Of a DNA stretch of 64,000 bases, positions 24,686 to 33,996 are shown one piece after another (the stretch's first letter is position 1; each line of letters opens with the position of its first letter). The stretch is taken from assembly GCF_001294645.1 (NCBI RefSeq), contig NZ_CP011868.1, positions 4,712,001 to 4,776,000 of the forward strand. Direction: 5' to 3'. Position numbers and translations under genes: made by a program. The DNA is from Pseudonocardia sp. HH130629-09 (GTDB taxonomy: Bacteria > Actinomycetota > Actinomycetes > Mycobacteriales > Pseudonocardiaceae). The notes beneath the pieces were generated by a model, which saw only the letters and a program-made list of their open reading frames with translations, was not told where the DNA came from and ran no database searches.

Positions 24686-26467
24686 TCAGCGGCGGTCGGC
24701 GGGCGTCCCGACCGTTCGCGGCGCGTCACCGCGGCCGACGGCGGGCAGCTGCACGGTGGCGTCGTCCACCGGGGCCGCGGGAGCGGCGGGCCCGGTCGGG
24801 AGCGCGGGCCCGGCAGGCGCCGCAGGGGCTGCGGGGGCTGTGGGAACGACGGGGCCGGATCCGGAGCCGGCCGGGCGCGGCCCGCGGGGAGCCCCGCCCC
24901 CGCGCAGGCTGCGCACCACGCCGAGCTCGGCGGCGAACCGTCCGCGCAGCACGACCAGCGTCCCGAGCGTGGCGATCCCGCCGGTCAGGGCGGCGACGGC
25001 GAGGGTGACCAGGTCGATCCCGAGCGGGCGGACCAGCGTCGCGACGCCCCAGGTCGCCGCGACGGTCAGCACCAGCGCCGGGACGTGCTTGAGGTACATC
25101 CGCAGGACCGCGCCCATGAGGCCGGGTGAGACCCGTGCGGAGAACTGCAGCATCACCAGGAAGTGGATCACGATGGCGAGCGAGGCCCCCGCCGCGACGC
25201 CGACCAGGCCCCACAGCAGCCCGCCGGTCACGGTCAGCACGACGACGTAGCCGGCGTAGAGCCACTGCCGCCAGGCCGCCCGGTAGACCGCGCCGGTGGC
25301 CCGGGTCAGCGAGGTGCTGATCTTGTAGGAGGTGCGCGGCAACAGCACCAGCGCGAACAGCTGCACGAGCGGCACGACGGCGTCCCACTGGTCGCCGAGC
25401 AGCACGTGCACGACCTCGGGCGCGAGCACGCACAGCAGGACCGCGGCCGGGACGGTGACCAGCGCGACGAGGCTGGCGCTGCGGACGTAGGCGGCGCGCA
25501 GCCGGGGGCCGTCGTCGCGGACCCGGGCCATCGCCGGGAACAGCGCCTTGTCCGCGGCACCGCCGATGATGTTGGCCGGCTCGGAGAGCAGGTTGTAGGC
25601 GCGGCCGTAGACGCCGAGCGGGCCGGTACCCAGGGCGTTGGCGACGACGAGCTTGTCGGCGTTGAGCGCGAACCAGTTGCCGAGCTGGGCGAGGGAGAAT
25701 CCGGCGCCGTAGCCGAGCAGCGGACGCAGCCGGGCCCAGCTCGCGGCGGGGCCCTCGGGCCGGAACCGAGGCCGGGTCAGCACCAGGTAGCCGACGCACT
25801 TGGCCACGGCGGCGGCGATCTCGCCGTAGGCGAGCGCGGTGGCGCCGTACCCGGCCGCGGCCAGCGCCACGCTCACCCCGATCAGCGCCGGCCCGGCCGC
25901 GACGAGGTCGACGGTGGCCATCGAACGGAACCGCAGGTCGCGTTGCAGCAGCCCGAGCGGCGTCGCGGCGGCACCTGCGAACAGCAGTGCCACCGACAGC
26001 AGCGGCAGCAGGCCGGAGTCGGCGGGCAGCCCGACGAGCGGGCTGAGCACCGGCGACCCGGCCGCGAGCACGGCCGCGAACACCGCGGCGACCAGCACCG
26101 AGAACCAGAACGCGGCCGTCACGTCGCGGTCGTCGAGGCGCTCGCGGTGCACCAGCGACGCGGCGACACCGAGCTGGGTCACCAGCTGGGTCAGCCCGAC
26201 GACGAGCAGCGCGGCCGCGGCGGCACCGAACTCGTCCGGGGTCAGCAGTCGGGCGAGCGCGACGGTAGCGCCGATCTGCAGGACCGCCTGGCCGACGGTG
26301 CCGGTGAACGCCCAGGCGAAGCCGCGCGCGGTCCGTGTCGTGAGCGAGGGTCCGCCCGTCGCCCGGTCCGGCGACGACGGCGGGCCGTCCGGTGGCGGTG
26401 GGTCGGCCGGGACGGGCCGCAGGGGCCGGGTCGGGTCGTCGGGCAGGTCGCCGCCGGGTCCGGTCAC
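24686..26467 (-). CDS. Wzx-type polysaccharide/lipid flippase
   Basis: A 593-residue integral membrane protein with about 12-14 spans between residues 45 and 500, flanked by a Pro-rich N-terminus of about 40 residues and a Pro/Ala-rich cytoplasmic tail of about 80. GFAWAFTGTVGQAVLQIG, ALARLLTPDEFGAAAAA, NWFALNADKLVVANALG and GVYGRAYNLLSEPANI are hallmarks of oligosaccharide flippases of the MOP superfamily. It would move lipid-linked glycans across the membrane. The kinase-like gene lies 49 bases upstream on the same strand, with a hairpin in between. No glycosyltransferase is adjacent; the nearest is at 38.3 kb. Confidence 0.88.
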   Translation of the reverse strand: MTGPGGDLPDDPTRPLRPVPADPPPPDGPPSSPDRATGGPSLTTRTARGFAWAFTGTVGQAVLQIGATVALARLLTPDEFGAAAAALLVVGLTQLVTQLGVAASLVHRERLDDRDVTAAFWFSVLVAAVFAAVLAAGSPVLSPLVGLPADSGLLPLLSVALLFAGAAATPLGLLQRDLRFRSMATVDLVAAGPALIGVSVALAAAGYGATALAYGEIAAAVAKCVGYLVLTRPRFRPEGPAASWARLRPLLGYGAGFSLAQLGNWFALNADKLVVANALGTGPLGVYGRAYNLLSEPANIIGGAADKALFPAMARVRDDGPRLRAAYVRSASLVALVTVPAAVLLCVLAPEVVHVLLGDQWDAVVPLVQLFALVLLPRTSYKISTSLTRATGAVYRAAWRQWLYAGYVVVLTVTGGLLWGLVGVAAGASLAIVIHFLVMLQFSARVSPGLMGAVLRMYLKHVPALVLTVAATWGVATLVRPLGIDLVTLAVAALTGGIATLGTLVVLRGRFAAELGVVRSLRGGGAPRGPRPAGSGSGPVVPTAPAAPAAPAGPALPTGPAAPAAPVDDATVQLPAVGRGDAPRTVGTPADRR

Positions 26468-26494
26468 GCGGGTCCTCCGGTCGTCGGGGCGGGT

Positions 26495-26516
26495 CGGCGC
26501 GCCGGAGGGCGCGCCG
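26495..26516 (-). terminator. intercistronic hairpin
   Basis: CGGCGCGCC (26495-26503) and GGCGCGCCG (26508-26516) pair perfectly over a 4-base loop immediately after the stop of the kinase-like gene, just before the flippase gene. It may reduce read-through or protect the 3' end. Confidence 0.5.
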
Positions 26517-27710
26517 TCAGTGCCGCTTCCCGCGGAGTGCGGGATGCAACCGGCCGACGGTACCGAGCGCGCTGTACCACGCGAGCTGGGTGGCCCCGCT
26601 GTGCGCGGCGTCGCCGCGACGGGGCTCGGCGAGCAGTCGGGCGCGGTTCATCCCGGAGATCGCCGGATGGAACACCGAGTTCCCGACGCCGCGGGTCAGC
26701 ACCAGGTCGGGCAGTCCCTCCACCGACGCGCGGTACTCCGCGGGCACGCCGCGCAGGCTCCAGCAGTCCGACCACGACGGCGGCTCGCCCGGGTAGTCGA
26801 GGACGAACTCCAGGTCGAGGACCTTCAGTCCGGCACGCTCGTCCCACACCAGGTTGTGCGGAGACAGGTCGAGCACGAAACGGCCGCGCTCGTGCAGGTC
26901 GCGGCAGAACCGCAGCAGCGTCCGCACGACCTCCGGGCGCAGCTGGGCGAGCTCGCCCGGCAGCCGGCGCACGACGTGCCGGCCGGTGTCGCCGTAGAAC
27001 GGGGTGAGCAGCCAGTTCTCCCCGCGCTCGAGCAGCTCCGGGACCTCCGGGAGGTCACCGAGCTCGAGGCGGGCACGCAGCTCGCGCTCGAACGCCTCGC
27101 GCGCCCCGGGCCGGAACACCTTGCACACCGACGGCCCGTGCACCGGGTGGCGGACCAGTGCGACGCGGGCACGGAACCCGGGCGAGGTGCCGCCGAGCAT
27201 CCGCACGACCGGGAAGGGCATCGCGCACCGGCGGCCCAGATCGGCGACCGGGCCGGCGATGCGGTGCAGGATCCCCGGGTCCCCGAGCGCGTCGAGCAGG
27301 GCGAGGGCGTGCTCCGGCGACGACGACGCCTGCACCGGCAGGTAGTGCTCGCGCGGCGGGACGCGGCGCAGCACCCGCTTCTCGGTGTAGTCGAGGACGG
27401 CGGCGACCCGGTCCTGGGTGGCCCGCACCCCGGAGGTGCCGACCGGGGCGACCACGTCGCAGGCGACCACGAGCGCGTACGGCGCGCCGGCCGGGGCCGG
27501 CCGGGCGGGCGGTGCGGGCACCTGGCCCCGGACCCGGGTGACCTGCTGGTCGTCGAGGACGACGACGTCGAGGATCTCCAGCCCGCGGGCCACCCCCGCG
27601 ACGGCCTCGTCGAGCAGCGGAGCGGCCGCGGAGCGGACCACGAACACGGCCAGGCCGCGCCACCGGTCACCGGTGTCCGGACCGGTCGGACGGACCTGTT
27701 CCAGGGTCAT
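26517..27710 (-). CDS. protein-kinase-like fold protein (possible sugar or lipid kinase)
   Basis: A 397-residue protein. The C-terminal half has a small-kinase pattern: VCKVFRPGAREAFERELRARLE supplies a VxK-like lysine and a downstream Glu, DLSPHNLVWD near residue 295 is the catalytic loop with Asp and Asn, and VLDLEFVLD replaces the DFG motif by DLE. This is like kinases that phosphorylate lipopolysaccharide cores or small molecules. The N-terminal 150 residues are not recognised. ATG 27710 is chosen, although an in-frame ATG at 27785 is possible and neither has a clear ribosome site. The flippase gene follows, so a cell-envelope glycan role is likely but unproven. Confidence 0.65.
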   Translation of the reverse strand: MTLEQVRPTGPDTGDRWRGLAVFVVRSAAAPLLDEAVAGVARGLEILDVVVLDDQQVTRVRGQVPAPPARPAPAGAPYALVVACDVVAPVGTSGVRATQDRVAAVLDYTEKRVLRRVPPREHYLPVQASSSPEHALALLDALGDPGILHRIAGPVADLGRRCAMPFPVVRMLGGTSPGFRARVALVRHPVHGPSVCKVFRPGAREAFERELRARLELGDLPEVPELLERGENWLLTPFYGDTGRHVVRRLPGELAQLRPEVVRTLLRFCRDLHERGRFVLDLSPHNLVWDERAGLKVLDLEFVLDYPGEPPSWSDCWSLRGVPAEYRASVEGLPDLVLTRGVGNSVFHPAISGMNRARLLAEPRRGDAAHSGATQLAWYSALGTVGRLHPALRGKRH

Positions 27711-27893
27711 CGAGGCGCTCCAGCCGGTTGCGTCATGGGCTGATCCTAGGGCGAACTTGAACAAACCGTTAACCCGACCGGTCATCCGATTGTCCCCGGG
27801 ATGGCGGTTTCACCACATCGGGTGAGGGTGTCGCCATCACTCCACTGCGCCGCCCGTGTCGCTCGAACGGGTTCCGGACTACGTTCGCCGGGT

Positions 27894-29174
27894 GTGAGCG
27901 ACAGTCACCCCGGCGCCGGCCTCGACGACCTCTACGACGACCTCGCCAACCTCGACGACCTCGCCGACCTGTACCGCGACCTCCACCGCCGTCCCGAGCT
28001 CTCCTTCGCCGAGACCCGCACCGCGGGGATCGCCGCGGAACGGCTGCGCCGGTGCGGCTACGAGGTGACCGAGGGCGTGGGGCGGACCGGCGTCGTCGGC
28101 GTGCTGCGCAACGGCGACGGCCCCACCGCCCTGCTGCGCGCCGACATGGACGCACTGCCCGTCGCCGAGGACACCGGCCTCGACTACGCCAGCACCGTCC
28201 GCGCCGTCGGCCGCGACGGCGAGGAGACCGCCGTCGCGCACGCCTGCGGGCACGACATGCACGTGACCTGCCTGGTCGGTGCCGCCGCCGAGCTCGCCGC
28301 GACCCGCGACACCTGGCGGGGCACGCTGCTCGTGGTGTTCCAGCCCGCCGAGGAGTTCGGCGCCGGGGCCGACGCGATGCTCGACGACGGCCTCTACGAC
28401 CGGTTCGGCACCCCCGACGTCGTGCTCGGCCAGCACGTCGCGCCGCTGCCCGCCGGGCTCCTCGCCGTCGCCTCCGGGCCGGCCTTCGCGGGCAGCGACA
28501 GCCTGCGGATCACCCTGCACGGCGTGGGCGGGCACGGGGCGCGCCCGGAGACCACCGTCGACCCGGTGCTGCTGGCCGCGGCGACGACGCTGCGGCTGCA
28601 CACCGTCGTCCCGCGCGAGATCGCCGCGACCGAGACCGCGGTGCTCAGCGTCGGGATGCTGCGGGCGGGCACCAAGGAGAACGTCATCCCCGACTCCGCC
28701 GAGCTGGGGCTGACCGTGCGCTCGTACACCCCGTCGGTGCGCGGGCGGGTGCTCGCCGGGATCGAGCGGACCGTGCGCGGCGAGGCCGCGGCCTCCGGGG
28801 CACCGAGGGACCCCGAGGTCCGGCTGCTGGAGTCGTTCCCGCCGGTGGTCAACGACGCCGACGCGGCCGAGCGCACCCGGGCCGCGCTGGCCACCGTCAC
28901 CCCGCTCCCGGTCGTCGACCCGGGGCCGGTGACCGGGAGCGAGGACGTCGGGCGGTTCGCCGTCGCCGCCGGGGTCCCGTGCGTGTTCTGGCTGCTCGGC
29001 GGGGCCGACCCGGGCGCGTTCGAGGGCGCGGCCGGCGTCGCGGAGATCCGGGAGCGGAGCGCGTCGCTGCCGTCGAACCACTCCCCCCGCTACGCGCCGG
29101 TGATCGAGCCGACGTTGTCGGTCGGGGTCGCGGCGCTGGTCGCGGCGGCGCGGGAGTGGCTGCCGGCGGGCTGA
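27894..29174 (+). CDS. M20-family amidohydrolase (N-acyl amino acid / indole-acetyl amino acid hydrolase type)
   Basis: A 426-residue metal-dependent amidohydrolase that removes acyl groups from amino acids. LHRRPELSFAETRTAGI, LLRADMDALPVAEDTGL, the metal site HACGHDMH, the FQPAEEFGAG glutamate pair, GGHGARP of the dimerisation domain and a late EDVGRFA are all present in family order. Length is normal. GTG 27894 lies eight bases after TACGTT (27880-27885), so the transcript is probably leaderless. It is divergent from the kinase-like gene and convergent with the serine hydrolase gene, nine bases apart. The exact acyl substrate is not defined. Confidence 0.88.
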   Translation: MSDSHPGAGLDDLYDDLANLDDLADLYRDLHRRPELSFAETRTAGIAAERLRRCGYEVTEGVGRTGVVGVLRNGDGPTALLRADMDALPVAEDTGLDYASTVRAVGRDGEETAVAHACGHDMHVTCLVGAAAELAATRDTWRGTLLVVFQPAEEFGAGADAMLDDGLYDRFGTPDVVLGQHVAPLPAGLLAVASGPAFAGSDSLRITLHGVGGHGARPETTVDPVLLAAATTLRLHTVVPREIAATETAVLSVGMLRAGTKENVIPDSAELGLTVRSYTPSVRGRVLAGIERTVRGEAAASGAPRDPEVRLLESFPPVVNDADAAERTRAALATVTPLPVVDPGPVTGSEDVGRFAVAAGVPCVFWLLGGADPGAFEGAAGVAEIRERSASLPSNHSPRYAPVIEPTLSVGVAALVAAAREWLPAG

Positions 29175-29183
29175 CGCGGCGAC

Positions 29184-30083
29184 TCAGAGCGCGGGGGCCC
29201 GCAGCGCGTGCACCGCGACCCGGGCGGCGGCGCCGATCGCGGCGTCCGCGCGCGGCACGGTGGTGTCGCTGCGGGCGGAGTGGGTGAACACGGCGACGGC
29301 GACCGGGTGCTCGCCCGGGTAGGTCACGACCCCGACATCGTTGCGCACCGCGCCGACCGTGCCGGTCTTGCCCGCCACCTGCGTCGGTGCGGGGAACCCG
29401 GCACGCAACCGGTGCGGCCAGATCTGGGCCCCGAGCAGCCGGCGGGCGAACGCCGTCGACGCCTCCGACGCGAGCTCGCCGCGCCACAGCAGCGCGAGCA
29501 GCGCGGTGACGTCCGCGGCGGTGGTGGCCGACCCGTAGACCGGGCTGAGCGCGCGGACCTCGACCGGGACGTCGTTGTCGGCGAGCACCCCGAAGGCCGC
29601 GGCGACGTCGTCGGTGCCGGTGTCGGCGAGCAGGTCGGCGAACACCTCGTCGGTGCCGCCGCGGATGCGGGTCCCGGGCAGGCCCAGCTCGGTGGGCAGC
29701 GCAGCGACCCGGTCCCGGCCGACCCGGCTGTGCACGACGTCGGCCGCGGCGTTGTCCGAGGCCGTCACCATCGACGTGACCAGGTCCCGCCAGCTCATCG
29801 TCACCGGGTCGACGAGCGCGGAGATGCCGGTGAGCCCTGGCGTGCGCGGCACCGGGACGACGACAGGCTCCCGCGGGTCGACCGTGCCCGCGTCGACCTC
29901 CCGGCAGTAGGCGACCAGCACGAACAGCTTGTAGACCGACGCCATCACGACAGGGGCGTGGGCGCCGGCGTCGACGTCGCGGTCGGAGTGGTGCGGGCCG
30001 TCCCCGGAGACCGGGCGGGCGTGCAGCCAGCCGCGCACCCCGGCGTCGCGGAACACCGCGCGGACCTCGTCGGCGGGGCTCAC
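29184..30083 (-). CDS. serine hydrolase with class A beta-lactamase fold, no export signal
   Basis: A 299-residue protein of the penicillin-binding fold. The nucleophile motif SVYK is at 49-52, SDN at 109-111 and KTG in QVAGKTGTVG near 237. The class A omega loop with Glu166 and the ExxLN pattern is not seen, and there is no signal peptide, so it is unlikely to be a true secreted beta-lactamase. GTG 30083 overlaps the stop of the LysR gene as GTGA, so the two are coupled. The nearby true beta-lactamase gene suggests a shared response, but the substrate is unknown. Confidence 0.82.
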   Translation of the reverse strand: MSPADEVRAVFRDAGVRGWLHARPVSGDGPHHSDRDVDAGAHAPVVMASVYKLFVLVAYCREVDAGTVDPREPVVVPVPRTPGLTGISALVDPVTMSWRDLVTSMVTASDNAAADVVHSRVGRDRVAALPTELGLPGTRIRGGTDEVFADLLADTGTDDVAAAFGVLADNDVPVEVRALSPVYGSATTAADVTALLALLWRGELASEASTAFARRLLGAQIWPHRLRAGFPAPTQVAGKTGTVGAVRNDVGVVTYPGEHPVAVAVFTHSARSDTTVPRADAAIGAAARVAVHALRAPAL

Positions 30084-30949
30084 CCGGGCTCCCGCAGCGC
30101 CGCGACGAGCGCGTCGACGACGCCCTCCGGTGTCCCGGTGCGGTGCACCACCCGGACCCGGAACGGCACCGGCTCCCCCGCCGCCGATCGGCGGGCGACG
30201 CCCTCGGCGCTCAGGCCGGGGTCGGGGGTGAGCGCGAACGCGGCACCCGTCGCGACCAGTGCGAGCGCCTCCGACGGCGAGGCGGCCCCGGCCGCGGTGA
30301 CCGGGCAGCCACGGATGTCGAGGGTGTCGAGCAGCAGGTCGTGGGCGGCCGGGGCGTGGGCCCGCGGCGCGGTCGCGAGCTCCAGGCCGCGCAGCGTCCG
30401 CAGCACGACCGGCCCGGGCCCCGCAGCGGCCGGGTGTCCGGCGGGCAGCAGCAGCGTGGTCGGCAACGCCACGACCGGACCGGCGCGCGCCGACTCCAGC
30501 ACCGCCGGGTGCGCGACGACGGCCACGTCGAGCGTCCCGTCCGACACCGCGTCGACCAGGGCCACCGTGGTGGCGACGGTGGGGGCCACCCGCAGCCCGG
30601 TCACCGCCGCCGCGCGGGCCGCCAGCCGTGCGGTCGCGGCCGGCCCGAGGTCGGCGACGGCCCCGAGCCGCAGCACCCGGGCGGCCTCGGCGTGCCGGAC
30701 GGCGGCCAGGACGAGCGCATCGGCGTCCTCCAGCAGCGCACGGGCGCGGGGCAGCAGGTCGCGCCCGGCCGCCGTCGGCGCGACGCCACCGGGTCCGCGG
30801 TCGAACAGCACCACCCCGAGTCGGGTCTCGAGCCGGCGCAGTCCCTGCGACAGCGGCGGCTGCGCCATGCCGAGCCGGGCGGCCGCGCGGCCGAAGTGCC
30901 GTTCCTCGGCGACGGCGACGAAGAAGCTCAGGTGCCGTAGCAGGTCCAC
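30080..30949 (-). CDS. LysR-family regulator divergent from a beta-lactamase gene
   Basis: A 289-residue LysR regulator: N-terminal winged helix LLRHLSFFVAVAEERHFGRAAARLGMAQPPLSQGLRRLE (recognition helix MAQPPLSQGLRRLE) followed by a substrate-binding domain. GTG 30949 is chosen because GAGGCGAGG lies upstream at a suitable distance and the DNA-binding domain begins at once; ATG or GTG 30979 would add ten residues. The gene faces the class A beta-lactamase gene across 84 bases, the layout of ampR-type control, and is coupled to a second SxxK hydrolase. Control of both by cell-wall fragments or beta-lactams is inferred. Confidence 0.85.
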   Translation of the reverse strand: MDLLRHLSFFVAVAEERHFGRAAARLGMAQPPLSQGLRRLETRLGVVLFDRGPGGVAPTAAGRDLLPRARALLEDADALVLAAVRHAEAARVLRLGAVADLGPAATARLAARAAAVTGLRVAPTVATTVALVDAVSDGTLDVAVVAHPAVLESARAGPVVALPTTLLLPAGHPAAAGPGPVVLRTLRGLELATAPRAHAPAAHDLLLDTLDIRGCPVTAAGAASPSEALALVATGAAFALTPDPGLSAEGVARRSAAGEPVPFRVRVVHRTGTPEGVVDALVAALREPG

Positions 30950-30989
30950 CGGCCTCGCCTCATATCGAACGGGTATCACACGCGCAGCT

Positions 30990-31009
30990 CGATCGTATTC
31001 GCGCTATCG
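30990..31009. promoter_or_regulatory. LysR-type site in the divergent beta-lactamase promoter
   Basis: CGAT (30990-30993) and ATCG (31006-31009) form an interrupted dyad with a 12-base spacer, close to the T-N11-A pattern of LysR sites, about midway between the two divergent starts. Support is by position and pattern only. Confidence 0.3.
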
Positions 31010-31033
31010 CCGCGGATCGGCCACGGTGCGCCC

Positions 31034-31945
31034 ATGACGATCTCCCGTCGCTCCCTGCTCCTCGCCGGCGCAGCACTCGGCGGCACCGCGCTGACCGGCT
31101 GTGCACCGCCCGCACCCGCTCCTCCCGCAGCCGCTCCGCCGGCCCCGGACACCGGGACCGCGCCGATCCCCGCGATGGCCGACGTCGAGCGCACCTACGC
31201 CCGCACGATCGGGGTGCACGTGCTCGACACCGGCACCGGCCGCAGCGCCGGGCACCGCGACGGCGACCGCTTCCTGATGTGCTCGGTGATCAAGGCGCTC
31301 ATGGCCGGGTTCACGCTGCACCGCTCGCTGTCCGACCCCGGCCTGCTCGACCGCCCGGTCCGCTACGGACGCGCGGACCTGCTGGAGTACGCGCCCGTCA
31401 CCACCCGGAACCTCGCGACCGGGATGACGGTGGCCCAGCTGTGCGAGGCCGCCGTCACCGTCTCGGACAACACCGCCCACAACCTGCTGCTGCGCGAGGT
31501 CGGCTCCCCCGCCGAGCTGACCGCCTGGCTCCGCACCACCGGCGACACGGTCACCCGCTCCGACCGGGCGGAGACCGCGCTGAACGACCGCGACGGCGAG
31601 CGCGACACCTCGACCCCGGCCGCGCTGGCGTCCACGCTGCGCACCCTCGTCCTCGGCGACGCGCTCCCGGCCCCACAGCGCGACCGGCTGGCCGGCTGGC
31701 TGCGCGCGAACACCACCGGCGACCGGCAGATCCGCGCGGCGGTCCCGGCGGGTTGGGGCGTGGGTGACAAGACCGGCTCCGGACCACTCGGGGAGCGCAA
31801 CGACTCCGGGGTGCTCTACCCGCCGGACGGCGCACCGCTGGTCCTGACGGTGTTCACCGTCCCGGCCGACCCGGCCGACGAGCAGCGCGGGGAGGACGCC
31901 GTCGCCGCCGCGGCCCGCGCCGCCGTCGCCGCGCTGCGCGGCTGA
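31034..31945 (+). CDS. class A beta-lactamase, exported lipoprotein
   Basis: A 303-residue beta-lactamase that would hydrolyse penicillins or cephalosporins outside the cytoplasmic membrane. All class A motifs are visible: SVIK with Ser84 and Lys87, SDN at 144-146, omega-loop E180-T-A-L-N184 and KTG at 246-248. The N-terminus SRRSLLLAGAALGGTALTGC has twin arginines and a lipobox with Cys23, so it is probably Tat-exported and lipid-anchored. ATG 31034 has no strong ribosome site. Divergence from a LysR gene suggests inducible expression. The substrate profile cannot be read from the sequence. Confidence 0.92.
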   Translation: MTISRRSLLLAGAALGGTALTGCAPPAPAPPAAAPPAPDTGTAPIPAMADVERTYARTIGVHVLDTGTGRSAGHRDGDRFLMCSVIKALMAGFTLHRSLSDPGLLDRPVRYGRADLLEYAPVTTRNLATGMTVAQLCEAAVTVSDNTAHNLLLREVGSPAELTAWLRTTGDTVTRSDRAETALNDRDGERDTSTPAALASTLRTLVLGDALPAPQRDRLAGWLRANTTGDRQIRAAVPAGWGVGDKTGSGPLGERNDSGVLYPPDGAPLVLTVFTVPADPADEQRGEDAVAAAARAAVAALRG

Positions 31946-32011
31946 TCCGACGGCGCACCCGACCCGACCGGACACGGAGGTCCGGCCGGGGGCCGGGAAC
32001 GGGCGCGCCGG

Positions 32012-32818
32012 TCAGATCCGGGCGAGCACCGCCCGCAGGATCGCGACCTGGCCGATCGGGCTGGGGTGCAGGCCGTCGTCCTCCCAGAAGTCGGGCCGCA
32101 CCGGCATCCCGGACAGGTCGACCGCATCCGGGTCGACCTCCAGGACCGTCGCGACGAGCCCGGGGACGTCGGCCGGGTCCCACCACTCGCCGGTGAGCTC
32201 GCGGGTGGCGGCCACCCGACGGGGGTCGACCGGCGGCGGGACGACGAACCGCACCCGGGCGCCACTCTCGGTCTCCAGCAGCAGGCGCAGCGCCCGCAGG
32301 TTCCGTGCCGTCTCGCTGATCGACACCATCCGGATCCCGGTGGTCGTGCCCTCCCGGCGGATGTCGTTCGTGCCCAGCATGACCAGCACCCGGGTCGGCA
32401 CCCGGGAGACCAGGACCGGGCCAAGCGCGAGCGCCTCGGAGCTGGTCCGGCCGGACAGCGCGAGCACCTCGACCGTCGTCTCCGGTTCGACCATCGGGAC
32501 CAGCTCGGCGAGCAGCCGTGCCCAGCTCAGCCGGTCGGCGGACAGCGAGTCGCCGACGACCACGACCCGCTCTCCCGGACGCAGCCCCATCCGGTGCAAC
32601 CCGGCGGCGACCGGCGGCTCGTTCCGCAGTGCCCGCGCCGCGGACCGGACCCGTGCGGCGAGCCCGGCACGCACCCCGGCGACGGCCGACGGGTCCAGGC
32701 CCGCGGTCGTCGCGAGCAGCCGGTCGATCGACTCCTCCTGCACCCCGAGCGCCGCGAACGCCGGCCAGGCGGTCAGGTCGGCGAACCGGATCAGCCGGCC
32801 CATCAGGTCCTCGTCCAC
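32012..32818 (-). CDS. SGNH/GDSL-family hydrolase
   Basis: A 268-residue esterase/acylhydrolase. Block I GDSLS near residue 91 holds the nucleophile, block III GTND near 151 supplies the Asn, and block V DGLHPS near 246 supplies Asp and His. The N-terminal 80 residues are helical and specific to this protein, and there is no signal peptide. GTG 32818 is selected over longer forms because GGAGG lies seven bases upstream. The gene is alone on the minus strand and converges on the beta-lactamase gene. The intergenic stretch upstream of it (32819-33066) shows no convincing gene before the insertion element. Confidence 0.85.
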   Translation of the reverse strand: MDEDLMGRLIRFADLTAWPAFAALGVQEESIDRLLATTAGLDPSAVAGVRAGLAARVRSAARALRNEPPVAAGLHRMGLRPGERVVVVGDSLSADRLSWARLLAELVPMVEPETTVEVLALSGRTSSEALALGPVLVSRVPTRVLVMLGTNDIRREGTTTGIRMVSISETARNLRALRLLLETESGARVRFVVPPPVDPRRVAATRELTGEWWDPADVPGLVATVLEVDPDAVDLSGMPVRPDFWEDDGLHPSPIGQVAILRAVLARI

Positions 32819-33066
32819 GTCGCCTCCTTCTCCGGGCACGGTCCACCGGGTCCGGAGAAGGGATCATCGCCCACCCCCACCGGTCCGCCGCGCACGGCTC
32901 CCGGGACCGCCGGCGCGGGGGCCCGTGCGGCGGACGGCGGACGCGACGGGTGACCGACGGCTGCCGTCACCGGCCCGCCACCTCCGTGCCCACTGCGGAT
33001 CACCCATCCGACGGGTGCGCAATATGATTCATACCACTCGATTGAGAGGTGTGCCGCAACAGACCC

Positions 33067-33084
33067 CTAGGGTGTGTCTCCCAA
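33067..33084 (+). repeat. IS5 left terminal inverted repeat
   Basis: Begins CTAGGGTGTGTCTCCC and matches the reverse complement of 33997-34014 at all 18 positions. The transposase stop codon TAG (minus strand) lies inside it at 33069-33067. Confidence 0.85.
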
Positions 33085-33964
33085 TGCGCGGAGCCAGGTG
33101 ACGATTGCCTTCAGGACGGCGCCGCCGCGGAAGGTCAGGGCGAGCTTGTCGTAACGGGTGGCCAGCCCGCGCCACTGCTTGACGTGGCAGAATCCGCGCT
33201 CGACGACGTTGCGGTTTCGGTAGTCGACCGGATCGAATGCGGGCGGTCGGCCGCCGCGTGAGCCGCGTCGTTTGCGGTGTCCCTGCTGGTCAGAGGGCTC
33301 CGGAATGACAGCGATGATCCGGCGCTCGCGCAGGTGCCGGCGGATCGCGCGTGAGGAGTAGGCCTTGTCCGCGCGCACGCGTTCGGGCCGGGTCCGGGGT
33401 CGTCCCGGGCCCGGTCGGGCGATGCTCAGGTGCGCCATCAGGTGCGGAAACATTGGCGAGTCGCCGCCCTGGCCGGGGCCGAGGAGGACCACCAGCGGGC
33501 GGCCGTGCCCGTCAACGAGCTGGTGGATCTTCGTCGACAGCCCTCCGCGGGACCGTCCCAGCGCGTGATCTGCTGGTTCGGCGAGCAGATTCGTGTAGTT
33601 CGATCCGGCCCCCTGTGTCGCGCTTGAGGGTCGCGGCGTGCTGGTGGGCACGGATGATCGTGGAGTCCACGCTGACCGCCCACCCGAGCACCTCGGCGGC
33701 GTCGGCCTCGACCAGAAGAGCAGCCAGGATGTGGTCCCAGGTGCCGTCGCCGCTGTAGCGGCGGTGCCGCTTCCACAACGTCTGCCACGGCCCGAACTCG
33801 GCTGGGACGTCGCGCCAGGGAAGCCCGCACCGATACCGGTAGATGATCCCCTCGAGCACCCGGCGGTCATCGCGGAACGGGCGCCCGCGACGACCCTCGG
33901 AGGAGGGCAACAGCGGCGCCAGACGGGCCCACTGGGCATCAGTCAGGACAGCGGTGCGCGGCAC
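33067..33964 (-). CDS. IS5-family transposase, two overlapping frames joined by frameshift
   Basis: Frame one (33964 down to about 33610) encodes the N-terminal DUF4096-like domain LTDAQWARLAPLLP, WRDVPAEFGPWQTLWKRHRRY and the first catalytic Asp in VSVDSTIIRAHQHAA. Frame two carries DDHALGRSRGGLSTKIH-like sequence (EPADHALGRSRGG), the second Asp in VRADKAYSS and the Glu in VVERGFCHVKQWRG, completing a DDE site. Moving from frame one to frame two needs a +1 shift (or -2) near 33610-33635, close to a G run on the coding strand. Frame one alone ends at 33512. IS427-type elements commonly make their transposase this way, so it may be active. Confidence 0.85.
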
Positions 33965-33996
33965 CGATCAAGCATCGCGCACCCCGGTCCGCCTAT

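Noticed and set aside
21053..25129. A plus-strand open frame of more than 1300 codons
   Set aside because: It is antisense to the ferredoxin, molybdoenzyme and dehydrogenase genes; its composition (Arg, Gly, Asp, His-rich, no domain) is that of a high-GC shadow frame.
32840..33066. Possible gene or second insertion element left of the IS5 copy
   Set aside because: Only short high-GC frames without a domain are seen, and no second pair of inverted ends could be found.
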